A stretch of 18,623 nucleotides of DNA, from positions 1 to 18,623 of the forward strand of contig FR886239.1 of assembly GCA_000436535.1 (NCBI GenBank). The letters are read 5' to 3'. The notes below the pieces were generated by a model that saw only the letters and a program-made list of their open reading frames with translations, had not been told where the DNA came from and searched no databases. The position numbers and the translations under genes are program-made. Of this stretch, positions 12,767 to 18,623 are shown in pieces; within the stretch, counting starts at the first letter, position 1; each line of letters starts with the position of its first letter. This stretch comes from Eubacterium sp. CAG:252 (GTDB lineage: Bacteria; Bacillota; Clostridia; Lachnospirales; Lachnospiraceae).

Positions 12767-13717
12767 ATGAATGGTAAAGAAAGAGTTAATTTATCCAAAG
12801 TAATTGAGAAAATGAATCTTGTTAATCTTACACCAGATATAGATGTCAAGGGAATATGGATTCATGTACCTGAGTTTAACAGACCGGCACTTCAGCTTAC
12901 AGGTTTCTATGACCAGTTTGATAATGATCGTATACAGATAATAGGCAATGTTGAGTATTCGTATCTTAAGAGCCTTTCAGAAACAGAGCGCTATGAGCGA
13001 TATATGCAGCTTTTATCAAGCAACATACCATGTCTTATATTCTGTAGAAATCTCGAGCCGGAGGCAGAGATTATAGAGCTTGCAAAGAAGTATCAGATAC
13101 CTATTCTTAAGTCAGAGGAGTCTACATCTTCATTTTCAGCGGAAGTAATAAGATGGCTTAAGGTACAGCTTGCACCTTGTATAGTTATCCACGGGGTACT
13201 TGTTGATGTATATGGTGAAGGTGTTCTTATAACAGGTGAGAGTGGTATCGGTAAAAGTGAAGCAGCACTTGAGCTTATAAAGAGAGGCCATCGTCTTGTA
13301 ACAGATGATGCCGTTGAGATAAGAAAAGTAAGTAATGAAACTCTTGTCGGTTCAGCACCGGGAGTTACCAAGTATTTCATAGAGTTAAGAGGTATAGGAA
13401 TTATCGATGTAAAGACACTTTTCGGTGTTGAAAGTGTTAAGGAAACTCAGGAGATTGATATGGTTATCAAGCTTGAGGACTGGAATAAGGACAAGGAATA
13501 TGACAGATTAGGTCTTGAGGAGGAGTATACAGAGTACCTTGGCAATAAGGTCGTATGTCACTCACTTCCAATAAGACCGGGACGTAATCTTGCAGTCATC
13601 GTAGAGGCGGCAGCCGTAAACCACAGACAGAAGAAGATGGGTTATAATGCAGCCAAGGAATTATACAGAAGAGTTCAGGAAAACCTTATGAAAGGTGATG
13701 ACGAGGAAGATTTATGA
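12767..13717 (+). CDS. hprK: HPr kinase/phosphorylase
   Basis: 316 residues, family-typical. It phosphorylates Ser46 of the PTS carrier HPr when glycolytic intermediates are high and removes the phosphate when phosphate is high, thereby switching catabolite repression. The N-terminal domain (1-130) is followed by the kinase domain: IHGVLVDVYG with His142, Walker A GESGIGKS (157-164), Asp180/Asp181, and the HprK signature ELRGIGIIDVKTLFGVESVK (206-225). All catalytic positions are present. ATG 12767 is preceded by AGGAG (12756-12760) at 6 nt. It is the first gene of a five-gene run, and its stop overlaps the next start (ATGA), so HprK and the sugar kinase are probably made together. Confidence 0.98.
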   Translation: MNGKERVNLSKVIEKMNLVNLTPDIDVKGIWIHVPEFNRPALQLTGFYDQFDNDRIQIIGNVEYSYLKSLSETERYERYMQLLSSNIPCLIFCRNLEPEAEIIELAKKYQIPILKSEESTSSFSAEVIRWLKVQLAPCIVIHGVLVDVYGEGVLITGESGIGKSEAALELIKRGHRLVTDDAVEIRKVSNETLVGSAPGVTKYFIELRGIGIIDVKTLFGVESVKETQEIDMVIKLEDWNKDKEYDRLGLEEEYTEYLGNKVVCHSLPIRPGRNLAVIVEAAAVNHRQKKMGYNAAKELYRRVQENLMKGDDEEDL

Positions 13718-14697
13718 ATAATAAAGGGGATGCAGACAATATGATTAAGAATAATGATAAAAGCATAGTGCTTGGTATAGATATAGGTGGAACAACCTGC
13801 AAATGTGGTGTGGTTACAACAGATGGTGAACTTCTTTATAAGGATGAAATCCCGACAAGAAAAGATGATGGTGGAAGTCTTATATTATCAGATATTAAGA
13901 ACCACATACCGGATATGTTAAGTGCAGCAGGAATGAAAAGCGATGATGTAGCCGGTGTTGGAATAGGTGTTCCGGGAGCTGTTAAGGATGATGGAACAGT
14001 TAATAAATGTGTTAATCTTGGATGGGGTGTGTTCAATGTGGCACAGACATTTAATGAGATGACAGGATATAAGGTAAAGGCCGGCAATGATGCTAATATG
14101 GCGGCACTTGGTGAGTATTGGATGGGAAGTGCTAAAGAGTATTCAAGCAGTCTTTTTGTCACAATAGGAACAGGTGTAGGTGCAGGAGTTATAGTTGATG
14201 GAAAGCCACTGTGCGGATATAATGGTGCAGCCGCTGAATTAGGACATCTTCCAGTAGTTGAGGATGAGCAGGAGTACTGTAACTGTGGAAAGAAGGGCTG
14301 TCTTGAACAGGTTGCCTCTGCAACGGGTATAGTGCGCACAGCCACAAGGATGCTTAATGAGTCCGGGGAGCCATCATCATTAAGAGATATACCATACATA
14401 TCAGCAAAGGTCGTTTTTGATGAGGCGAAGGCAGGAGATTTAATAGCACTTAATGTTGTTGATTATGTATGCCGTTATCTTGGAAAAGGAATTGCGTGTG
14501 CGGCAGGTATGGTAGACCCTGAAGTTATAAGTATCGGCGGAGGTGTATCGGCAGCGGGTGAATTTCTTTTAAGCAGGATAAGTAAGTATTATAAAGAATA
14601 TGTTTTCCATGCATCAAGAAATACACAGATTATACAGGCAACTCTTGGCAATGATGCAGGAATGTATGGCGCAGCCAGACTTGTTATGAACGATTAA
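13714..14697 (+). CDS. ROK-family sugar kinase, probable glucokinase
   Basis: 327 residues. The ROK fold is marked by the ATP-binding GIDIGGTTCKCG (21-32), the catalytic GNDANMAALGE (124-134, Asp126), VTIGTGVGAGVI (149-160), the sugar-contacting Glu175/His178 (ELGH), and the zinc site CNCGKKGC (Cys189, Cys191, Cys196). These features match ROK glucokinases, which phosphorylate free glucose with ATP; related ROK enzymes use N-acetylmannosamine or fructose, so the exact sugar is inferred. There is no N-terminal helix-turn-helix, so it is an enzyme rather than a ROK repressor. Start 13714 overlaps the hprK stop by 4 nt and has GAGGA 6 nt upstream; ATG 13741 is an alternative with a poorer site. 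Confidence 0.92.
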   Translation: MNNKGDADNMIKNNDKSIVLGIDIGGTTCKCGVVTTDGELLYKDEIPTRKDDGGSLILSDIKNHIPDMLSAAGMKSDDVAGVGIGVPGAVKDDGTVNKCVNLGWGVFNVAQTFNEMTGYKVKAGNDANMAALGEYWMGSAKEYSSSLFVTIGTGVGAGVIVDGKPLCGYNGAAAELGHLPVVEDEQEYCNCGKKGCLEQVASATGIVRTATRMLNESGEPSSLRDIPYISAKVVFDEAKAGDLIALNVVDYVCRYLGKGIACAAGMVDPEVISIGGGVSAAGEFLLSRISKYYKEYVFHASRNTQIIQATLGNDAGMYGAARLVMND

Positions 14698-14760
14698 ATA
14701 GTATTGGCGGATACAGACATATAGTAAAATAAGATATATAGACAGGGAGTATGATAATAC

Positions 14761-15678
14761 ATGGGTCAGAATGATTTGTTAAAAGGTCTTAGAGATATAA
14801 CAGGTGAGTCACAGGTAAAGGTTGATGAGCCTATGAGTATTCATACTACATTCAGGATAGGAGGCACTGCGGATTATTTCGTAATGCCTTCTTCTATCTC
14901 TGAATTACAATCAGTATTACATTTATTGAAAAAATCGGACATAGAATATTATGTCATAGGAAATGGAAGCAATCTGCTTGTCGGAGATGGCGGCTTCAGG
15001 GGAGTTATCATACAGCTTTCAGATACATTTGACGATGTGGAATATATTGATGATGTGACTGTAAAGGTTATGTCAGGAATGAAGCTGTCAAGGCTTGGAA
15101 ACCAGCTTGCAGACAAGGGACTTGCGGGCTTTGAGTTCGCGACAGGAATACCGGGAACTATAGGCGGTGCGGTAAGAATGAATGCCGGCGCATATGGTGG
15201 TGAGATAAAGGATATCATTGTAAGTGCCGATGTTCTTGACTTGGATGGTAATGTTAAAACACTGGATAAAGATGAGCTTGAACTTGGATACAGAACAAGC
15301 TGTATAATGAAAAATGGTTATATAGTATTAAGTGCCACACTTAAGTTACAAAAGGGTGACACTGCCACGATAAAGGAGAATATCAGGGAGCTTTCAGTTA
15401 AGAGAAGAACAAAGCAGCCACTTGAATATCCAAGCGCAGGAAGCACATTTAAAAGACCGGAAGGATACTTTGCGGCAAAGCTTATAGAAGATACAGGACT
15501 TAAGGGGCTGTCAGTGGGTGATGCGCAGGTATCAGAAAAACATGCAGGTTTCGTTGTCAATAAAGGAAGCGCAACAGCAAAGGACGTATGTGAGCTTACA
15601 GATAAGATAAAGGAAGAAGTAAAAGATAAGTTCGGCGTAGAGCTTGAACTTGAGGTCATAAAAATAGGAGAATTCTAA
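14761..15678 (+). CDS. murB: UDP-N-acetylenolpyruvoylglucosamine reductase
   Basis: 305 residues. MurB reduces UDP-GlcNAc-enolpyruvate to UDP-N-acetylmuramate with NADPH and FAD in the cytoplasm, the second committed peptidoglycan step. FAD-binding segments: IGNGSNLLVGDGGF (66-79) and GIPGTIGGAVRMNAGAYGGE (129-148). Catalytic residues: Arg178 in GYRTS, Ser228 in YPSAGSTFKRP (223-233) and Glu298 near the end. The GSTFKRP form and the short loop after it are those of type II MurB, usual in Firmicutes. GGGAG at 14745-14749 is 11 nt from the ATG; a 7-codon ATG ORF at 14751 overlaps it. It lies 63 nt after the sugar kinase in the same orientation. Confidence 0.97.
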   Translation: MGQNDLLKGLRDITGESQVKVDEPMSIHTTFRIGGTADYFVMPSSISELQSVLHLLKKSDIEYYVIGNGSNLLVGDGGFRGVIIQLSDTFDDVEYIDDVTVKVMSGMKLSRLGNQLADKGLAGFEFATGIPGTIGGAVRMNAGAYGGEIKDIIVSADVLDLDGNVKTLDKDELELGYRTSCIMKNGYIVLSATLKLQKGDTATIKENIRELSVKRRTKQPLEYPSAGSTFKRPEGYFAAKLIEDTGLKGLSVGDAQVSEKHAGFVVNKGSATAKDVCELTDKIKEEVKDKFGVELELEVIKIGEF

Positions 15679-15703
15679 AGGGAATAATACTTAGAGGCAG
15701 CAT

Positions 15704-16582
15704 ATGAAGATAATTATAGTAACAGGAATGTCGGGAGCAGGAAAGTCAACAGCGTTAAATGTGTTAGAGGATGAGGGATATTATTGCGTGGATAATATGC
15801 CAATATCACTTATGCCCAAGTTTGCAGAACTTGCGGACGGACATAATCAGGACAAAGGATACAACAACATAGCACTTGGAATAGATATAAGAAGCGGACA
15901 TTCACTTGCGGAGCTTGATTCAGTACTTGATTATATGAAGGAAAAGAAGTATGAATATACGATTGTGTTTCTTGAGTCCAGCGATGAAGTACTTATAAAA
16001 AGATACAAGGAAACAAGAAGAGCACATCCGCTTGCAAAGGATGGACGTGTTGATAAAGCGATAATGCTTGAAAGAGAGCAGCTTAAGTTCCTTAAACAAA
16101 GAGCAGATGTAATTATAGATACAAGCCAGCTTCTTACAAGAGAGTTCAAGGAGGAGCTTGAAAAGATAGTCCTAGGCAGAAAAGAATTCAATAATCTTAT
16201 GGTTACAGTGTTATCATTTGGCTTTAAGTATGGAATACCTTCCGATGCAGACATTGTATTTGATGTAAGATTTCTGCCTAATCCATATTATGTTGAGGAG
16301 TTAAGACCGCTTACAGGTAACGATAAGAATATACAGGATTATGTTATGAAAGCGCCGGAGGCGGAAGAATTTCTTGAGCGTGTTGACGGACTGATACAGT
16401 TTCTTCTTCCTAACTATGTCAAGGAGGGAAAGTCAAGTCTTGTCATAGCGGTAGGCTGTACAGGCGGAAAGCACCGTTCAGTTACACTTGCCAATGCTAT
16501 TGCAAAGAGGCTTTCAAAGACACCTTATGGCTGTAAGGTGGAACACAGGGACATAGAAAAGGATTCCAAGCGTAAGGGATAA
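15704..16582 (+). CDS. rapZ: RapZ/YvcJ-family nucleotide-binding protein
   Basis: 292 residues, full length. N-terminal P-loop GMSGAGKS (8-15) with VDNMP (29-33), and a C-terminal domain ending in GCTGGKHRSV (251-260), the family signature. In E. coli RapZ binds GlcN6P and guides small-RNA decay to control glmS; in B. subtilis YvcJ hydrolyses nucleotides and affects competence. Which role applies here is open. Its position between murB and whiA is conserved in Firmicutes and links it to cell-wall precursor supply. AGAGG (15693-15697) is 6 nt upstream, and the gene starts 25 nt after murB. Confidence 0.96.
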   Translation: MKIIIVTGMSGAGKSTALNVLEDEGYYCVDNMPISLMPKFAELADGHNQDKGYNNIALGIDIRSGHSLAELDSVLDYMKEKKYEYTIVFLESSDEVLIKRYKETRRAHPLAKDGRVDKAIMLEREQLKFLKQRADVIIDTSQLLTREFKEELEKIVLGRKEFNNLMVTVLSFGFKYGIPSDADIVFDVRFLPNPYYVEELRPLTGNDKNIQDYVMKAPEAEEFLERVDGLIQFLLPNYVKEGKSSLVIAVGCTGGKHRSVTLANAIAKRLSKTPYGCKVEHRDIEKDSKRKG

Positions 16583-16613
16583 GTATACATTTATATAGAA
16601 ATGGAGATAATTA

Positions 16614-17561
16614 ATGTCGTTTTCTTCAGATGTTAAGGAGGAGTTAAGTGCAAGGCTTGATTCGGCGAGGCACTGCCAGATAGCTGAATTCGCGGCACTT
16701 ATGGGAATGTCAGGACGCATAAGGCGTTCCTCAGGCGGTGAGATGCAGGTGGAAATGCTTACCGAAAATGAAGTTGCAAGGTATAAGTTTATTGTTTTGT
16801 TAGAAACTATATTTGATATAGACTCATCGGATATATTATATATATCGGAGAGCAGCAGGGATACAAGCATAAGGATATGCGACCAGAAGCAGGTTGCAAA
16901 GATATTACAGACACTTAAGTGGACAGATGATACATTTGAACATATAGAGCCTGTATTTGTAGACCCGAGAATAGTGCAGAAGGACTGTTGTAAGAAGTCA
17001 TTTATAAGAGGAGCATTCATAGCGGCAGGTTCGATAAGCGACCCGAATAAGTTCTATCACTATGAGATAGTGTGTGACTATGAGGAGGATGCAGAGTGTC
17101 TTAAGGATATGCTGTGTTTTTTTAATCTAGATGCCAAGATTACCCAGAGAAAGAACAGTTATATAGTATATATGAAGGAGGGCAGCAATATAACGGATGC
17201 CCTTAATCTTATGGGTGCTTACGTTTCGCAGATGGATTTGTATAATGTTATGATTTTGAAAGAAATGAGAAATGATGTGAACAGAAAGGTAAACTGTGAA
17301 ACAGCTAATCTTAATAAGACAATATCAGCGGCAGTCAAGCAGACGAGAGATATAGAGTATATAAGGGATACCGTAGGACTTTCAAGCCTTAAGGAGGGGC
17401 TGTATCAGGTTGCAAAGATACGTCTTGAACATCAGGATATGAACCTTAAGGATATAGGCGAACTTCTTGACCCGCCGGTGGGTAAGTCGGGAGTTAATCA
17501 CAGATTACGAAAGATAAGCGAGCTTGCTGACGAGATAAGAGTGTCAAGAGGAGATGCATAG
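16614..17561 (+). CDS. whiA: WhiA sporulation/division regulator
   Basis: 315 residues, normal for WhiA. The N-terminal half is the LAGLIDADG homing-endonuclease-like fold without nuclease residues (SFSSDVKEEL start, CCKKSFIRGAFIAAGSI about 125-141). The C-terminal part is a helix-turn-helix (about 271-305) containing MNLKDIGELL and GKSGVNHRLRKISE. WhiA is a transcription factor for sporulation in Streptomyces and affects cell division and chromosome segregation in Bacillus. It follows rapZ by 31 nt and is the last gene of the run; no strong terminator is seen after it. GGAG lies upstream of the start. Confidence 0.97.
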   Translation: MSFSSDVKEELSARLDSARHCQIAEFAALMGMSGRIRRSSGGEMQVEMLTENEVARYKFIVLLETIFDIDSSDILYISESSRDTSIRICDQKQVAKILQTLKWTDDTFEHIEPVFVDPRIVQKDCCKKSFIRGAFIAAGSISDPNKFYHYEIVCDYEEDAECLKDMLCFFNLDAKITQRKNSYIVYMKEGSNITDALNLMGAYVSQMDLYNVMILKEMRNDVNRKVNCETANLNKTISAAVKQTRDIEYIRDTVGLSSLKEGLYQVAKIRLEHQDMNLKDIGELLDPPVGKSGVNHRLRKISELADEIRVSRGDA

Positions 17562-17757
17562 GTAATAGGCTATGTTGTCGTGAGTGTATTGTAGATAAAG
17601 CGTAAATTATAATATATTAAAAATAAGTAAAAATTATTAATTTAGTGTAGCAGCCAGCAAGGGGTATTGACAACAAGCGTATAATAAAAGTTAGACAGGA
17701 TATACGTTGTACAGAAAATGTATTGTATACAGAAAGAATGTAATGGAGGATAATGAG
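17562..17757. other. whiA-to-cobW intergenic region
   Basis: Contains TTGACA (17667-17672) and TATAAT (17680-17685), both perfect but only 7 bp apart, so they cannot form one ordinary promoter. Two short similar segments, TTGTACAGAAAATG and TTGTATACAGAAAG, lie further down. No Zur-like inverted repeat was recognised. GGAGG lies about 8 nt before the next start. Confidence 0.4.
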
Positions 17758-18623
17758 ATGACAAAAGTAGATATTATTTCAGGATTCTTAGGAGCTGGTA
17801 AGACAACTCTTATAGCTAAGCTTTTAAAGGAAGCATTTCCGGGCGAGCAGGTAGTTCTTATAGAGAATGAGTTCGGCGAAATCGGTATAGATGGCGGATT
17901 TTTAAAGGAGTCAGGCGTTGAGATAAGAGAGATGAACTCAGGCTGTATATGCTGCTCTTTAGTTGGTGACTTTGGTACATCACTTAAAGAGGTAGTTGAG
18001 AAGTATCATCCAGACAGAATTATTATTGAGCCATCAGGTGTTGGCAAGCTTTCAGATGTAATCAAGGCTGTTAAGGACCTTCATATAGAAAATGAGATAA
18101 GATTAAACAGTGCATCTACAGTTGCGGATGCTTCAAAGGTTAAGGTATATATGAAGAACTTTGGTGAGTTCTTTAATAACCAGATTGAACATGCAGGAAC
18201 TATTATACTCAGCAGAACACAGAATGTTTCAGAAGCTAAGTTAAAGACAGATATTGAACTTATCAGGTCACTTAACAAGGATGCACATATCATAACAACT
18301 CCTTGGGATGATATTAATGGTAAGCAGATTCTTGATGCTATGGAAAATGTTACTAATCTTGAGCTTGAAATGCTTGCAGAGGCAGCAGCAAAGGTAGCAG
18401 AGGAGCATGAACATGAACACCATCATCATCATGACCATGATGAAGAGTGCGGCTGTGGACACGACCACGAGCATGAGCACGAACATCACCATGACCATGA
18501 TGAGGAGTGTGGCTGCGGACATGACCACGAGCACGAACATCATCACGACCATGATGAAGAATGTGGCTGTGGACACGACCACGAGCATGAGCACGAACAT
18601 CACCACGACCATGATGGGGAATG
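17758..18623 (+). CDS. CobW/G3E-family GTPase metallochaperone with His-rich tail (3' truncated)
   Basis: Open from ATG 17758 (with GGAGG upstream) to the window edge, 288 residues visible. Walker A GFLGAGKTT (9-17), NEFGEIGID (37-45), the metal-binding GCICCSL (62-68, Cys63/Cys65/Cys66) and EPSG (91-94) identify the G3E family (CobW, YciC, ZNG1), which inserts zinc or cobalt into client proteins using GTP. Where most members have NKxD for guanine recognition, this one reads LSRTQ (151-155). After a helix (202-215) comes a tandem His/Asp/Cys tail, likely for metal storage or capture; the CobW C-terminal domain expected in many members would lie beyond the tail, outside the window. The metal is unknown; zinc is most likely by analogy. 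The missing end prevents judging full length. Confidence 0.9.
   Translation, partial: MTKVDIISGFLGAGKTTLIAKLLKEAFPGEQVVLIENEFGEIGIDGGFLKESGVEIREMNSGCICCSLVGDFGTSLKEVVEKYHPDRIIIEPSGVGKLSDVIKAVKDLHIENEIRLNSASTVADASKVKVYMKNFGEFFNNQIEHAGTIILSRTQNVSEAKLKTDIELIRSLNKDAHIITTPWDDINGKQILDAMENVTNLELEMLAEAAAKVAEEHEHEHHHHHDHDEECGCGHDHEHEHEHHHDHDEECGCGHDHEHEHHHDHDEECGCGHDHEHEHEHHHDHDGE
18424..18623 (+). repeat. Tandem 54-60-bp repeats encoding a His/Asp/Cys metal-binding tail
   Basis: In-frame units start at residues 223 (20 aa), 243 (18 aa) and 261 (20 aa), with a fourth beginning at 281 and cut by the window. Each reads HHHDHDEECGCGHDHEHE, with or without an extra HE. The CGCG pair and about ten His per unit form a dense metal-binding sequence. 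Synonymous changes among units show that protein sequence is being kept. Confidence 0.9.

Noticed and set aside
13836..14399. 187-residue minus-strand open frame inside the ROK kinase gene
   Set aside because: Pro/Ser-rich composition typical of antisense to Gly/Ala-rich coding DNA; no ribosome site, no recognisable domain, and the plus-strand gene is certain.
14751..14774. Seven-codon ORF (MIIHGSE) overlapping the murB start as a regulatory upstream ORF
   Set aside because: The GGGAG is only 1 nt from its ATG, too close for initiation, while its 11-nt distance to ATG 14761 is workable.
17667..17685. TTGACA and TATAAT as the cobW promoter
   Set aside because: Both boxes are perfect but only 7 bp apart, far short of the 16-18 bp needed; one of them may pair with a weaker partner, but none was convincing.
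18268..18612. Minus-strand 114-residue Met/Val-rich hydrophobic frame
   Set aside because: It is the antisense of the His-rich repeats (CAT/CAC read as ATG/GTG) and has no ribosome site.
1..18623. CRISPR array, tRNA or rRNA genes, insertion sequence transposase
   Set aside because: No direct repeats with regular unique spacers, no tRNA-like cloverleaf with a TTCGANTC arm recognised, no rRNA-like sequence and no transposase-like protein was found on either strand.

Overview
The window comes from an AT-rich, low-GC Gram-positive anaerobe, most likely a gut Lachnospiraceae (Clostridia) species. This rests on strong AGGAGG-type ribosome binding sites, heavy use of AGA/ATA/CTT codons, an oxygen-sensitive 2-oxoacid:ferredoxin oxidoreductase, an AgrB-like protein, a lachnospiraceal-type lipoprotein and the Firmicutes hprK/murB/rapZ/whiA gene order. 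The genus is inference. All intact genes lie on the plus strand.

Layout. Positions 1-282 are the end of a repeat-bearing, sortase-anchored surface protein, closed by a terminator. Positions 415-1899 hold a hipB/hipA-type toxin-antitoxin operon with its own promoter, a palindromic operator over the -10 region and a terminator. Positions 2093-3949 hold a three-gene set: a membrane-anchored protein with a duplicated domain, an AgrB-like peptidase without a visible AgrD, and a DUF2500-like membrane protein. Positions 4085-8593 carry an AMP-forming acyl-CoA ligase followed by iorA and iorB. Together they look like an arylacetate / aryl-CoA / arylpyruvate interconversion module. The two ior genes are separated by 342 nt of unusually structured DNA. 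After a gene-poor stretch with what looks like an antitoxin remnant (minus strand, about 8631-8699) comes a lipoprotein with a Cys/His motif (8965-10431), then uvrC (10637-12475) behind a near-consensus promoter and a long 5' hairpin.

Positions 12767-17561 are a tightly packed operon: hprK, a ROK-family sugar kinase, murB, rapZ and whiA. It links carbon-flux sensing (HPr kinase, glucose phosphorylation) with cell-wall precursor synthesis and division control. A gene for YvcK, often found between rapZ and whiA, is absent. The window ends inside a CobW/G3E-family metallochaperone GTPase with a tandem His/Asp/Cys-rich tail.

Between genes there are three related palindromic elements sharing a TTTTGAC/CCC core (near 5821, 7630 and 10526), a 24-bp perfect palindrome before iorB, and a 24-bp-arm hairpin after uvrC. 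These unexplained structures, the apparently AgrD-less AgrB locus and the hip operator are the most interesting parts of the window.
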